Part shown: positions 44,900 to 56,462 of the stretch, piece after piece
Position numbering within the stretch: the stretch's first letter is position 1
How the letters are laid out: the number at the start of each line of letters is the position of its first letter
NCBI GenBank assembly: GCA_958450365.1
Contig: CAUEEP010000759.1
Location: 1,188,001-1,252,000, forward strand
Length of the DNA: 64,000 nucleotides
Direction of reading: 5' to 3'
DNA from: Mesorhabditis belari
Lineage: Eukaryota > Nematoda > Chromadorea > Rhabditida > Rhabditidae
Position numbers and translations under genes: made by a program
The notes under the pieces: generated by a model
Seen by the model: only the letters and a program-made list of their open reading frames with translations
What the model was told of the DNA's origin: nothing
Database searches by the model: none

Positions 44900-45118
44900 A
44901 AGCCTGCACCTAAGCCTAAGCCTAAGCCTAAGCCTAAGCCTGAGCCTGAGCCTGAGCCTAAGCCTAAGGCTAAGCATGAGCCTAAGCCTAAGCCTAAGCC
45001 TAAGCCTGAGCCTAAGCCTAAGCCTAAGCCTAAGCCTGAGCCTGAGCCTGAGCCTAACCCTAAGCCTCAGCCTTTAAGCCTAAGCTTAAGCCTAAGCCTA
45101 AGCCTGAGCCTAAGCCTA
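44900..45118. repeat. Interstitial telomere-like array 1, C-strand
   Basis: (CCTAAG)n, the complement of TTAGGC, with frequent CCTGAG variants. Confidence 0.9.
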
Positions 45119-45576
45119 TTGTTGCATTTATGATTAAATTTGCTTATTGTTATTGCATTAATTATTGCATTAAATTTACATAAAATTCAAGCTAAAGCCA
45201 CTTTTTTTCGGGGGGTTTTCCCAGAAATTTTGGAGATAAATTGCGAACAAATTGCTTCACCTGGGAGAATTTTCAGAAAAAACTTCCATTTCAAAGAACA
45301 TTGAATTTCGAAGGGGGAATTTCCGGGCTGTTTTTTCGCTTTTTTTTCGCTTTTTTGGCTTTTTTTGGCTTTTTGAGATTCTCTACACGATGGGAAAGAC
45401 GATTTGATTATTTGGGTGAATTTTTTGGGAAAAGAAACCTCGTTTCAATATCCTGAGAACCGAAACTTTTCCCAAAGAGTTGTTAAAAGTTTGTCTGTCT
45501 GGTTGCAAAGCGGGTTTTTAGGTAAAACTCTATTCCCAATAATTTTAGAAACATTATTCGCATCGTTTCGATTCGG
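45119..45576. other. Spacer between oppositely oriented telomere-like arrays
   Basis: No gene recognised. GC-poor except for a TTTTTTTCGCTTTTTTGGC run (45330-45375). Confidence 0.4.
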
Positions 45577-45775
45577 CTTAGGCTTAGGCTTAGGCTTAGG
45601 CTTAGGCTTAGGCTTAGGCTTAGGCTTAGGCTCAGGCTCAGGCTTAGGCTTAGGCTCAGGCTTAGGCTCAGGCTTAGGCTTAGGCTTAGGCTTAGGCTCA
45701 GGCTTAGGCTTAGGCTCAGGCTTAGGCTTAGGCTCAGGCTTAGGCTTAGGCTCAGGCTTAGGCTCAGGCTTAGGC
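45577..45775. repeat. Interstitial telomere-like array 2, G-strand
   Basis: About 33 units of TTAGGC interspersed with TCAGGC, opposite in orientation to the array at 44900. Confidence 0.95.
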
Positions 45776-45854
45776 AAAGATTTATGCGACTTTTTGTAGC
45801 CTACCAAAACGGTAGACTTTTTTTTTTGCTTTCTGTTTCATTGCTATTTACAGG

Positions 45855-46315
45855 ATTCACCAAAATTACCCTTATCAAGCTCCGTTTTCAGCGCTTTTCT
45901 GTTAATTATCTGGATATTTTGAAGCAAGAAGTGCTGTCTTGAGCACCAAAGCCACTTTGGAAAGAAAATTTGGTGGATGGGATGCCTGCCCACAAAGCTC
46001 GAATTGTCAAAGGCTGAAACTTCTCGAATTTCATCAGCTTTAAGCTATGGCCACGATCAAGTCGTGATTTAAATCCGATGGATTCCTCAGTCTGGGGTGT
46101 TCTCAAAGCAAAAGCCTGCTTAAAAGCACATTCAAGCACTGAAACTGAAATTCACTGAAAAATTCACACTGAAATTCGCAGAAAGCTTGAACTGAACTCG
46201 CTCTAGCTTGGCCAGCATTGACAGCTTCTCCAAAAACATCTCGCGCTTTGTGCAGCCGCCAATGAAGATATTTTTGAGAAGAAATCAATCAAATTGTTGA
46301 AAGAAATTTAGTGGA
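45855..46315 (+). pseudogene. Broken Tc1-like transposase
   Basis: One frame with internal stops reads NYLDILKQEVL, DGMPAHKARIVKG, then FKLWPRSSRDLNPMDSSVWG and KAKACLKAHSS. These match the catalytic region of Tc1-type transposases (DGxPAH, PPSSPDLNPxDYxxW). Stops and a frame change near the end make it non-functional. Confidence 0.85.
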
Positions 46316-46555
46316 TAAATTTGTTAATGTAAATTTAATGTAAATTGTTGTTTTTTTCGATGAAAAACTTTTTAAACCATGAATTTTATTAGTTTCGGGG
46401 TAATTTTGAGGAATCCTGCATACAGTGCACTAAAATTGAAACGTCAAAAATCTCTTTCACCATCCAAAACTTGAAAAAAATATGCATTTAATGGGAAATT
46501 TTTGATGAATTCGTGAATTTAGATTTGTTTTTTAATGGAAAAGAAAGAGAATTCG

Positions 46556-46768
46556 CATATTTTCTCTAATAGTAGTGCATCCTAATCGTCGTCTAAATTC
46601 CTTGAAATCTCGAGAAACGCTTATCAGAACCTATTGATGTGGGGTCGGAAAATGTAGCTGACGATGAGATCTAGTGGGGGATTTGAGTGTTGAGCTTCTG
46701 TGAAAACTTTGGAAGCCATAAAATAGTCATCAACTCGGCTCGGCTCACTACTATTAGAGAGAATAGGG
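46556..46768. mobile_element. MITE family B copy
   Basis: From TTCTCTAATAGTAGTGCATCC through CCTATTGATGTGGGGTCGG to CACTACTATTAGAGAGAAT. Confidence 0.85.
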
Positions 46769-46842
46769 CAAATGAAAAGCGAATAAAAAATACGGCTTGC
46801 GGCGTACAAAATAGTCAAAGGTATCATAAAATATAAAACAAA

Positions 46843-47375
46843 TACCGTATTTTCTCTAATAGTAGTGCACCCTAAGCGTCGTCTAAATTCCTGGAGAGAG
46901 GAGATCTGGTGGGGGATTAGTGAGAGGTACAAGCAGTATAAATCAGGAAGCCAGTCACGATTGTTCAAGCTGAGCCTGGCTTATAGGAAGCCCTGAGTGT
47001 CCGTCAGTCAGAGCTGACTCTAGATCAGGCTAGCTGACTCTAGATCAGGCTAGCTGACTCTAGATCTGGCTAGCTGACTGTAGCCTGTCTTTCTGCCTGC
47101 TTGGAACATAACTACCGGATTCTCTCTAATAGTAGTGCACCCTCAGCGTTGCCTAAATTCCTTGAAATCTCGAGAACCGCTTATCAGAACCTATTGATGT
47201 GGGGTCGGAAAATGTAGCTGACGATGAGATCTGGTGGGGGATTTGAGTGTTGAGCTTTTGCAAAAGCTTGGAAACTGTAAAATGGTCATCAACTCGGCTC
47301 GACCGGGTGCACTACTACAGAGAGACTACTACTACTACTACTATTACTACTGTATTAGAGAGAAAACGGTAATTA
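46843..47375. mobile_element. Compound MITE B-C-B, inverted copy of 26.0-26.95 kb
   Basis: Partial family B 46843-46930, element C 46940-47115, and family B 47117-47372 ending in a TAC/ACT triplet tract. Unique flank (ATGTTTTTTATTGTCTCTTG, 47378) also matches 26620-26640 in reverse. Confidence 0.85.
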
Positions 47376-48176
47376 ATGTTTTTTATTGTCTCTTGTAAAG
47401 ATTTTAGAAAAAGCAGAAAATACGGTAGTCGAAAATTTGTGCCTAAAGTTTACTTTACATTAAAGTTTAAAGTTTACACCGAAAACAGTTTAGTTTTTGG
47501 GGTTTTCGGTCGGTTTTGGAAGGGGAATCGCAGTGCGCAGAGTCGAAATTTCAAAGATAAAGCTAGCATTTGCGTTTCAATCTATTTAACCTAATTTTTC
47601 AAGTATTTTGAACTATTTTAAAGCTATTTTAATAAAGGTGATTTGATTTTTCAACTCAAATTACTCAAATTCGAGTTTCCCCGTTTTCCTTGAGACCACA
47701 TTTATGAAAAGATTTTTGTGAACTTTCTTTCACTTGTTGCAAATTTCATTCCTTTTTTTCTTCTTCTTCCCCATCATCTTCAACATTTTCAATTCAAATC
47801 CAATTTGGAGAGAATCTTTCGCTTTGGTTTTAAGAAGAAAAAAAAACCATAAATTCTTGACTGGCTTAACTTCCGTTCCCACCGCGAATTTGTGAGCATT
47901 TTTTTGGGGGGAAAACGAATTTGCATCGACAATTTTATCGGACCAAAGTCGGTTTTTTTTGTTGAAGTTCGGCAATCAAAACTAGAAATTGAAGAAGATG
48001 ATTTGAAAATCTAATGTTTCAATTTAGTGTAGAATATCAGATAAAACTTTTTATTAATCTCCATGTTCGTTTTTACGGTTTTAGAAGTTAGAAGAATCGT
48101 TTGATCGTTTCATCGTTTTAAATAGTTTTTCCGGTATGTTTTGGAGGAGGAATCGCAGTGCGCAGAGTCCAAAGAT
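47376..48176. other. No proven gene
   Basis: A minus-strand frame at 47730-47975 (NRLWSDKIVDANSFSPQKN) is less repetitive than most here but lacks clear splice borders or homology. AGAATCGTTTGATCG-type AT-rich DNA follows. Confidence 0.3.
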
Positions 48177-48394
48177 GAAGCCTAAGCCTTTAAGCCTAAG
48201 CCTAAGCCTTTAAGCCTAAGCCTAAGCCTAAGCCTTTAAGCCTAAGCCTAAGCCTGCGCCTAAGCCTTTAAGCCTAAGCCTAAGCCTATGCCTATGCCTA
48301 AGCCTAAGCCTGCGCCTAAGCCTTTAAGCCTAAGCCTAAGCCTAAGCCTTTAAGCCTTTAAGCCTAAGCCTAAGCCTAAGCCTGCGCCTTTAAG
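48177..48394. repeat. Interstitial telomere-like array 3, C-strand
   Basis: (CCTAAG)n with regular CCTTTAAG and CCTGCG interruptions, giving a higher-order pattern of roughly 30-40 bp. Confidence 0.9.
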
Positions 48395-48672
48395 AAAAAC
48401 AAAACTGGTTTTTTTTGCTTAAGAATTTACCCAGAAATCGTAAAAATTGAAAATTCACAATGCTTTAAAAGGTGATGTTTCAACTTAACAAGAAGGCATG
48501 AAGTCTTTTTGAATTTCTGCCTCATCATACCCATTTGAGCTACCGAACCTGAACCTATAATCAGTTTTTGCATAATTCTTTCAAATTCCTATTGCTTTGG
48601 CTATTTTGTTGGGAATTTTCAGCATTGTTAACTTGTTGTTCTTGTTCCTGTTTATAAATTTAAAATTAGTTC

Positions 48673-48790
48673 TTGATTTACTTTGTTAGTATAGGTTTTG
48701 TTAGTTTTGTTAGCTTTGTTAGCTTTGTTAGCCTTGTTAGCTTTATCAGCTTTGTTAGCTTTGTTAGCCTTGTTTGTAAAAGCTTTGTTA
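48673..48790. repeat. 9-bp array (TTTGTTAGC)n
   Basis: About 11 units. Confidence 0.9.
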
Positions 48791-49307
48791 GCTCGAATCG
48801 TTTTTTCTGGCTTGTTTTTCCTAGTCAACTTTTATTTATCATTGCGCAATCCTACTCTTTCATATGTTTTCTGATTGAGCAATGGTTTGGACGTGTCAAT
48901 TTGTGGGGGGAAAAAGAAGAATCAAATTTGATTCAGAAGGAAACGAAGGACACGCTCTTTTCTCGCAAAACAATCCCTTTATCGATGATCTTCACACATT
49001 GTTGACTTGACAACATTTCTTGAAGCAAAAATCCAATTTCTAGTCCTATTTCTAGAATTCTTTGACAATTTTTAAAAAAATGTTTCAAGTTGAGCGGGCT
49101 ATACCACAGAAAAACGGTAGCAATCTCTTGTATTTTGGTTTGGCTTAGTCTTCGGATGCAAAATTCCTTCTAAAAAGTGATTTTCTTTGAAAACTCGCTT
49201 AACAAAGTTTGACCAATTCCTCAATAAAACTTTTTCTTAATCTACACGTTCGTTTTTATCGTTTCAGAAGAAATTAGATCGTTTTCTTTCTCAATTTCTT
49301 TTATTAA

Positions 49308-49505
49308 ATCCTTCATCGTCATCTTCCCTTCACCACCAAAAAAGCTATTTAGTTCCCCATTGAGCTTAGGGTTAGGGAGCCGTCTGTCATGACGTGGGTT
49401 AAGTTAAGATATAGCCTAGTATTGTGTGTGTCGTTGTATTGTGATTCATATATTTCGTGTATGCGATAAATTCACCACTGGTAGCCCCAGTCGGTATTTT
49501 TTTTG
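49308..49505 (+). mobile_element. Headless copy of the tRNA-derived SINE
   Basis: Matches the body of 41560-41750 (CCCTTCACCACCAAAAAAG, TTCCCCATTGAGCTTAGG, ATATTTCGTGTATGCGATAA) and ends in a T run. It lacks the tRNA-like head, as expected for 5' truncation. Confidence 0.85.
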
Positions 49506-49983
49506 AATGCAAAGCCAAGATAAAATTGTGAATTTTTTATCAAATTATTATCAAATCAAATCAAAAAAAAGCTCTTTAAAGCTTTTCATTTCCGTTTTTG
49601 TCGTTTCAAAAGCGTTTTTTCGTGTTTCTATTTGATTTATTGTTATTTGATTTATTTTAATTTTATTTTTACCATTTTTCTTTCTTTTGAAGAAGGTTTT
49701 TAGTCTTATCAATGTTTTAAATTAGTTACATCAATTTAGTTTTTAATTCATTGCCTTTTAAATCTGTCATTCTTGCAAATTTTTCAAGGTTTAATGACAT
49801 TCTTTCTCCAAAAAATTCTCTAGTTTCAATCGAAACGAGTTTTTAAACGACTTTAAAGAAATCTTTCTAAATAAAACGTTCTTACGAGTAAAATAATTCC
49901 CCAAGAATTGTTCATTTCCGAACAATTGTTCATTTTTAATATTTGAATTTGTCTAAAGCTCATCACTGACCACAAAGCACTAC
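49506..49983. other. No gene recognised
   Basis: AT-rich DNA. GAACAATTGTTC palindrome near 49919. Confidence 0.4.
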
Positions 49984-50226
49984 AGTTTTCTGAACAAGTT
50001 AGCTATGGACAAGTTAGCTATGGACAAGATAGCTATGGACAAGTTAGCTATGGACAAGTTAGCTATGGACAAGTTAGCTATGGACAAGATAGCTATGGAC
50101 AAGTTAGCTATGGACAAGATAGCTATGGACAAGATAGCTATGGACAAGATAGCTATGGACAAGATAGCTATGGACAAGTTAGCTATCAACAAGTTAGCTA
50201 TGGACAAGTTAGCTATAAACAAGCTT
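49984..50226. repeat. 15-bp minisatellite (AGCTATGGACAAGTT)n
   Basis: About 16 units with GTT/GAT alternation. Confidence 0.97.
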
Positions 50227-51000
50227 AATAGTTAGCCCCACAGCCCACTTCAACGCATTTGTTCTCCGCATTTGTTCTCTCATCTCACCAAATTTTTGAG
50301 GTTAGATGAGGGAAACTTTTTAACGTGCAAAGTTTTCGTGAATGAAAAGAGAAAGAGGGGAAAAGAGAAATCTCATCATTTCGAGAGTGTTGACAGCTCT
50401 CAGACACTCAAAAGGAGGAAAAGAAGGGGGAAAGAGGAAAGAACATAAGAGAAATATTATAGGGAAAAGGATCAGGGAAATCGGGGGGAAAACTGGGTTG
50501 ACCCCAGCTGAATGTACCCGTGAATGTACATGTTTTTGTACTTAACTTTGTACTACAGCTCTTCAGCTTCAGCACTTCAGCTTCAGCTCTTCAACACTTC
50601 AGCTTCAGCTTCTTCCAACCAAAAGCAATAAACTTATCACTTCGAGCCTTCCAGCCTTGTTTTTACGGCCTAACTATAAGTAAATGCCTTAACTTTGTAC
50701 TAACTCTCTATTTTAAACCTTAAGTACACTTGTATCAAGCTAAAACCTCTTTGCCTGATCTTGTTTGAGGCTTAGCTTTAATTTGGAATCAGTTGTGAGC
50801 TGGAAAGAAACTCATGAACCCATGAAGAAAGTAGATAGTAGATTTTTGTACTTACATTAGCCGTGTACTTACACTAGCCGCTTTATTCTTAAAGTTTAAA
50901 ATTAATTACATTTATTACAATTACTACAATTATTACAATTACTACAATTACTACAATTACTACAATTATTACAATTACTACAATTGTTACAATTATGAAG
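50227..51000. other. No gene; repeats at the ends
   Basis: Purine-rich 50342-50480, CTTCAGCTTCAGCA units 50560-50610, and a 9-bp (ATTACAATT/ACTACAATT)n array at 50905-50995. Confidence 0.6.
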
Positions 51001-51701
51001 GTCCCAATTATCAAAGCTTGTTAGTTGCGTGCTTTATTTGAAACAATAACTAGTTTGGCCCTAGTCCATGAAGTTGGGGTTTAGCTGATCCAGTTGATTT
51101 ATGAAGATAGCCTGAGCCAGCCTAAGCCTAAGCCTGAGCCTAATAATCATTTGCACAATTTGAATTATCTGATACAAATTTTGAAATCAGTGGCAATGAA
51201 TTGTACTGCTTGATAGCTAAAAGAGTAATTTGTCATTTTAAAAAATGCCCTACTTTCAAAGTATTCCTTTTTCGGGCATTGCAATCAGTCTTTTTTTTCT
51301 GAAAATCTATATTCTTAATCAAAATAAGAGCTCCAGATAAAAGCTTTCAAATTCTATTAGAGAAATATCTTCTTTATAGAGATATCTCCTCAAGAAGCTC
51401 ATGCTTTTTCCTCTGCTTTTTCCAATAGAAAAATCTCATTCATTTTGCAGCTCATTTCATTTTTTTCTTTCTTTTTTTGTTAGATTTCTATAGAAAGGAA
51501 ACTTTTCTGGTTGTGTATGTGTAATTTTTGCGTTTTTTTTTTGCTTTTTCTACATTTTGAACACTTGCTTTTCTTGAGGTTAATTAGAGCAAAACTAGAA
51601 TTTTTTTTTCGACCAATTATTCAAGTTTTCAGTCTTTTAAATCAAGCTATTGATATAAAAGAATAAAGAAAAGATTGTCAATATTGTTTAAGAGATTAAC
51701 A
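51001..51701. other. No gene; short telomere-like tract
   Basis: CCTAAGCCTAAGCCTGAGCC at 51120-51141. The rest is AT-rich. Confidence 0.5.
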
Positions 51702-51850
51702 TACCGTAAATACTGTAATAGTACCCCCATAATGACGGTGCGAAGTGTTGCGTAGTCTAGTTTTGAACGAGCTTTTCTCGACACTGGTTTATGCTACAAT
51801 GCTCGTTTAGGTATCAAAAAATAGCCCTGAATTTCAGCTATTTCACCGCT
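51702..51850. mobile_element. MITE family A, copy 3 (left half only)
   Basis: TACCGTAAATACTGTAATAG to AATTTCAGCTATTTC. The right arm of the palindrome is missing. Confidence 0.85.
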
Positions 51851-52055
51851 ATTTCAGAAAATCACAACTTCTTATTAAAATACTGCAAGATTTAGTCTTT
51901 TGTCTGGTTAAAAATTGCTCTAAAAATTTTTAACTAATAAAGAAATTGGGTAAAAATTAAATTCTCATTTTTCTCATCTAAATTTGCCAATTTTGAAACT
52001 AGGTTTTTTTTCTTTTGAGCTTAGCTTAAATCCAAGCCTTTTTTTCATTATTGCT

Positions 52056-52333
52056 TACCATAAATACTGTAATAGTACCCCACCCCCATAATGACGGTGC
52101 GCAGTGTTGCGTAGTCGAGCTTTGAACGAGTTTTTCTCGACACTGGTTTATGGTAAAATGCGCGCTTAGGTATCAAAAAATAGCCCTGAATTTTAGCTAT
52201 TTTTTGATACCAAAGACGCATTTTTTGAAAGTACGGGTGCTTTGAAAAAAATGAAATACGAAAAAACGACTAAAACTTTTGCGACTACGCGACTGTACGA
52301 GGGCGCTGGGGTACTATTACAGTATTTACCGTG
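52056..52333. mobile_element. MITE family A, copy 4
   Basis: Full length with both ends. Its right arm holds the ACTTTTGCGACTACGCGACT variant also seen in copy 1 at 2463-2510. Confidence 0.9.
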
Positions 52334-52399
52334 AGTTACTCATTTGAATTAGGTTAAAATTAGAAGGCAAACTTTTAGCTTTGGTTCAAATGTTGGAAA

Positions 52400-53480
52400 A
52401 GAAGAAGAGAAGAAGAAAATAGAAAAGTTTGTTAAGATAAGAAAATCGATTCCGATCTTTTAGAATCTTTTAGAATTCTTTTAGAATCTCTTTTAAAGCG
52501 CTGAAGAAGATCGATCACGAAGCTAAAGAAGCTAGGTTTCAAAAGAAAAGCAGAATCTTCTTCTTAAATCTTAAAAATCTTCTTCCAGTGAAAATTCTTG
52601 GTGTGCAATGCCTTGAGTATCTTGTTGCAATAATTATGACGCACCCTGTAGGTTTCAAAACAAAAGCAAAAACAAAACAAAAGCACAAACAAAAGCAGAA
52701 AGAAAACCAACTAAGAAAACCAACTAAGAAATACCGATTTTTAAATATTTTGGCACAAATTTTCCCCCTTCGACAAATGAGAGACTTTTTTGAACGAAAG
52801 CTAAGGAGAAACAGAAGAACAGAAGAAACAAAAGCAGAAAGAAAACCAACTAAAAAATAGCTTCTTAAATATTGGCTCTTCTAACTCATTTGCCCTTTTC
52901 CTTTTTTAACAACATCGGGTTACAACATAACAAGATAAGTTACTCATTTGAGTTAGGTTAAAATTAGAAGACAAACTTTTGGTTCTCTTGGCTCATTGAC
53001 TCTTCTACTCATTTGCCCTTTTCCTTTCTTAACAACATTGGGTGCCGGGTTTTTTCCGTAATCTGAGCTCTCTCTTCAAAGGAATCTCCTTAGCTTTCGT
53101 TCAAAAAAGTCCCTCATTTTCGAAGGGGGAAAGATTTTTGCCAAAATATTTAGAGCCAATATTTAAAAAGCGGTATTTCTTAGTTGGATTTCTTTGTTGG
53201 TTTTCTTTCTGCTTTTGTTTCTGCTTTTGTTTTGAAACGTACAGGGTGCGTGATAATTATTGCAACAAGATACTCAAGGCATTGCACACCAAGAATTTTC
53301 ACTGGAAGAAGATTTTTAAGATTTAAGAAGAAGATTCTGCTTTTCTTTTGAAACCTAGCTTCTTTAGTCTTTCGTGCTCGATCTTCTTCAGCGCTTTAAA
53401 AGATATTCTAAAAGATTCTAAAAGATTTAAAAGATCGAAATCGATTTCCTTATCTTAACAAACTTTTCTAAAACATCTAA
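52400..53480. repeat. Inverted repeat of about 1.1 kb
   Basis: Arms about 52430-52815 and 53065-53450. Paired words: TGTGCAATGCCTTGAGTATC with its inverse near 53275, and ACGCACCCTGTA (52640) with TACAGGGTGCGT (53240). The spacer repeats TACTCATTTGAGTTAGG, also at 52337. ACAGGGTGCGT resembles a transposon end but no transposase remains. Confidence 0.85.
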
Positions 53481-54009
53481 ACCAAAATTTAGAAATTTTC
53501 AAGTTTCAAGTCATGTGCTTTCGCTGAAAATTCTTCAAAAAACCCCCTAATTTCCGCGGATTGACGCCTAAAAAAGCGCCTAATATAAAAAAACGAAAAA
53601 TGTTTTCATTTTTCCTGAAGAACAAGCTATTTTTGTTGCTTTTCACTGGAAAATTCGGGAATTTCTTTTGCAAAAAAAGGGTTATTGGGAAATTTTCGGA
53701 AATCACCATTTCCTGGGCCCATTTTTGGCGCTGAGCTTTTGTTCGCTGGCAGAAAATGATTGGCGGTTGGCGGAAATTCGCTTTATTGCTCTATTGCTCG
53801 GTTTTGTCACAAAATTCCAGAAAAAAAGTGAGTTTTGATTGTTTTTTGATTCATTTGAGTCACAAATCCAGCAAAAATTGCTGAATTTTCAAATAGCCTT
53901 ACTTCTAGCGGTTCTGATAAAGTTAAACTTACATTTTTTTGAATTAGATGTTTAAAATGGTTTCCTGCAGGCTTTTTTAGCATTGAATTTTACTTATAAA
54001 ATTGATTAT

Positions 54010-54273
54010 TACCGTAAATACTGTAATAGTACCCCACCCCCATAATGACGGTGCGGAGTGTTGTGTAATCTAGCTTTGAACGCGTTTTTCTCAACACTGG
54101 TTTATGCTACAATGCGCGCTTAGGTATCAAAAAATAGCTGAAATTCAGGGCTATTTTTTGATACCTAAACGCGCATTGTAGCATAAACCAGTGTCGAGAA
54201 AAACTCGTTCAAAGCTAGACTACGCAACACTCCGCACCGTCACTATGGGGGTACTATGACAGAATTTATGGTA
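54010..54273. mobile_element. MITE family A, copy 5, with TA duplication
   Basis: Near-perfect palindrome from CCGTAAATACTG to its degraded inverse, bordered by TA. The paralogous empty site at 55404-55425 has a single TA. Confidence 0.95.
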
Positions 54274-54435
54274 GGTTATTTTTATTGAAGGATAAGTTGG
54301 CCAGGAAAAGGCCAGATGGAGGCCTTTTCTCATACGCAAACTTTCCGTTTCCTCTAAAAGCTCCCACAGTTTCTTTTTTAATCGAGTTATTAAATTGTGG
54401 AATTATTTACCCTGATATTCGTGAGATTCTCACCT

Positions 54436-54692
54436 TGGCTAGATTTAAAGCTAGGTTTAAAGCTAGGTTTAAAGCCAGGTTTAAAGCTAGATGAAAGCTA
54501 GATTTAAAGCTAGATTTAAAGCTAGGTTTAAAGCTAGGTTTAAAGCTAGATGAAAGCTAGATTTAAAGCTAGATTTAAAGCTAGATGTAAAGCTAGGCTT
54601 AAAGCTAGATTTAAAGCTAGAGCTAGAGTTAGAGCTAGATTTAAAGCTAGGTTTCAAGCTAGATTTAAAGCTTGATTTAAAGCTAGATTTAA
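54436..54692. repeat. 12-bp minisatellite (TTTAAAGCTAGA/G)n
   Basis: About 20 units. Confidence 0.95.
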
Positions 54693-55199
54693 TTTCGGCA
54701 ATTGATTTGACTGCTCTGTGCTTCTTTCTTGAGGTATCTATTTATCTTTTGCGTGTGTTTTGAGTGGTGTTCTGGGTGATTATTGTGTTCTTGTTTTGTC
54801 GCTATTCAACAGACTAAAGCATATCTATATGGATAGATGAGTTTTGATTGTTTTTTAGATTCATTTGAGTTACAAATCCAGCAAAAATTGCTGAATTTTC
54901 AAATAGCCTTACCTTCTAGCGATTCTGATAAAGTTAAACTTATATTTTTTTAAAATTAGATGTTTAAAATGGTTTCCTGCAAAAGACGAAAAAGTGTACC
55001 AACTTTCTTGCCAATTTAATTGGCAAAAAATAGCAGTTGCCAATTTAATACTTACTTTAGGGGCTCTAGGGGATGACCTTTGGCTCTGGGGATGGCTTTA
55101 GGGGCTATGACCTTTGGCTTTGGCGAGTATAGGCTAATTCACATGGAGAATTAGACACATTCTCACACGCATTGCTATTGTATTACGAGTAATTAGCTT

Positions 55200-55280
55200 T
55201 ATAATGAGCTGATAAGCAGTCGTAGTCGGAAGAGCGTGCATTTGGGAGAGCTACCATTCAAGTTCGAGCACTTCAAGCTC
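55200..55280 (+). mobile_element. tRNA-like remnant
   Basis: TCGTAGTCGGAAGAGCG resembles a tRNA D-arm/A box, and CAAGTTCGAGCACTT a degraded T-arm, at roughly tRNA spacing. Stems are poor. Confidence 0.3.
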
Positions 55281-55463
55281 GCTAAAAGCTAACTGGTTAA
55301 CTATTTGCGAGATTGTTGTCCTTTTGTCTCCCAATGAAGAAATCAAGGCTAATCGTTACTTTGGCAGAGCTTTGCTTAACTTTTTAGCATCGAATTTTAC
55401 TGATAAAATGATTATTAGGTTATTTTTAGTAAAAATGCTGAAAAGAAACTGGCTATTTAAGAA

Positions 55464-55680
55464 ATACGCGACAATACGCGACAATACGCGACAATACGCG
55501 ACAATACGCGACAATACGCGACAATACGCGACAACCGACAATCGCGACAAACGCGACAAACGCGGCAATACGCGACTCGCGGATACGCGCATCGCGGCAA
55601 TACGCGAACGGGAATAGCGACAATACGCGGCAATACGCGACAATACGCGGCAATACGCGACAATACGCGGCAATACGCTC
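55464..55680. repeat. 10-bp minisatellite (GCGACAATAC)n
   Basis: CpG-rich units GCGACAATAC/GCGGCAATAC with a diverged centre. Confidence 0.95.
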
Positions 55681-55989
55681 AGCTGATGAGCTGTATGTCG
55701 ATTTAGCACTTTTTTGAGTTCGATTGGGCTAGAAATTTGCAATCAAGGGTTTTCGAGGATGAGAAGTTCGAATTCGTTATTAGTTTTTAAAAAAATTGCT
55801 ATTTTTGGGGTTGTTTATTGGGCGAATTTGTTAAAGAAGCCAAATTTCATCCCAACAAAATGGAACAGCTTTTTTCGTCAATTAAACAAAAAGCAATCAA
55901 CTTTTAGAAAGTAACCTGATATTTTAAAATCTATAAAAACGATTCCTAAATGATTCTAAAACTGTTTTTCCTTTCTTTTTCTGAAATTT

Positions 55990-56325
55990 GTCCTTTAAAG
56001 CTCCTTTAAAGCTCCTTGAAGGCTCCTTTATAGTTCCTATTTAGTTCCTTGAAGGCTCCTTTAAAGCGCCTTGAAGGCTCCTTGAAGGCTCCTTTAAAGC
56101 TCCTTGAAGGCTCCTTTAAAGCGCCTTGAAGGCTCCTTGAAGGCTCCTTTAAAGCTCCTTGGAGGCTCCTTTAAAGCGCCTTGAAGGCTCCTTGAAGGCT
56201 CCTTTAAAGCTCCTTGAAGGCTCCTTGAAGGCTCCTTTAAAGCTCCTTGGAGGCTCCTTTAAAGCTCCTTTATAGTTCCTATTTAGTTCCTTTAAAGCTC
56301 CCTTAGAGCTCCTTTAAAGCTCCTT
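55990..56325. repeat. 12-bp minisatellite, same unit as 37640-38217
   Basis: GCTCCTTTAAA, GCTCCTTGAAG and GCGCCTTGAAG units. Confidence 0.95.
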
Positions 56326-56462
56326 CTGACATCATTTTGTTCAAAAATCGAATCTTTCAATGTCTATCTTGGATTGCTTGGATTGACTGCTTTTGACAGG
56401 TCTTAAATAAGTTTTTTTTTTCAAAGAGATCTTTAGAATTTGTCATAAACAGAAAATATTTT

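Larger units (their letters stand above)
53825..55000. repeat. Direct segmental duplication (53825-54300 and 54833-55430 parts)
   Basis: 53828-53970 matches 54836-54985 (TCCAGCAAAAATTGCTGAAT). 53980-54010 plus 54274-54285 match 55380-55430 (TTTTTAGCATYGAATTTTAC), with the MITE at 54010-54273 absent from the second copy. Confidence 0.9.
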
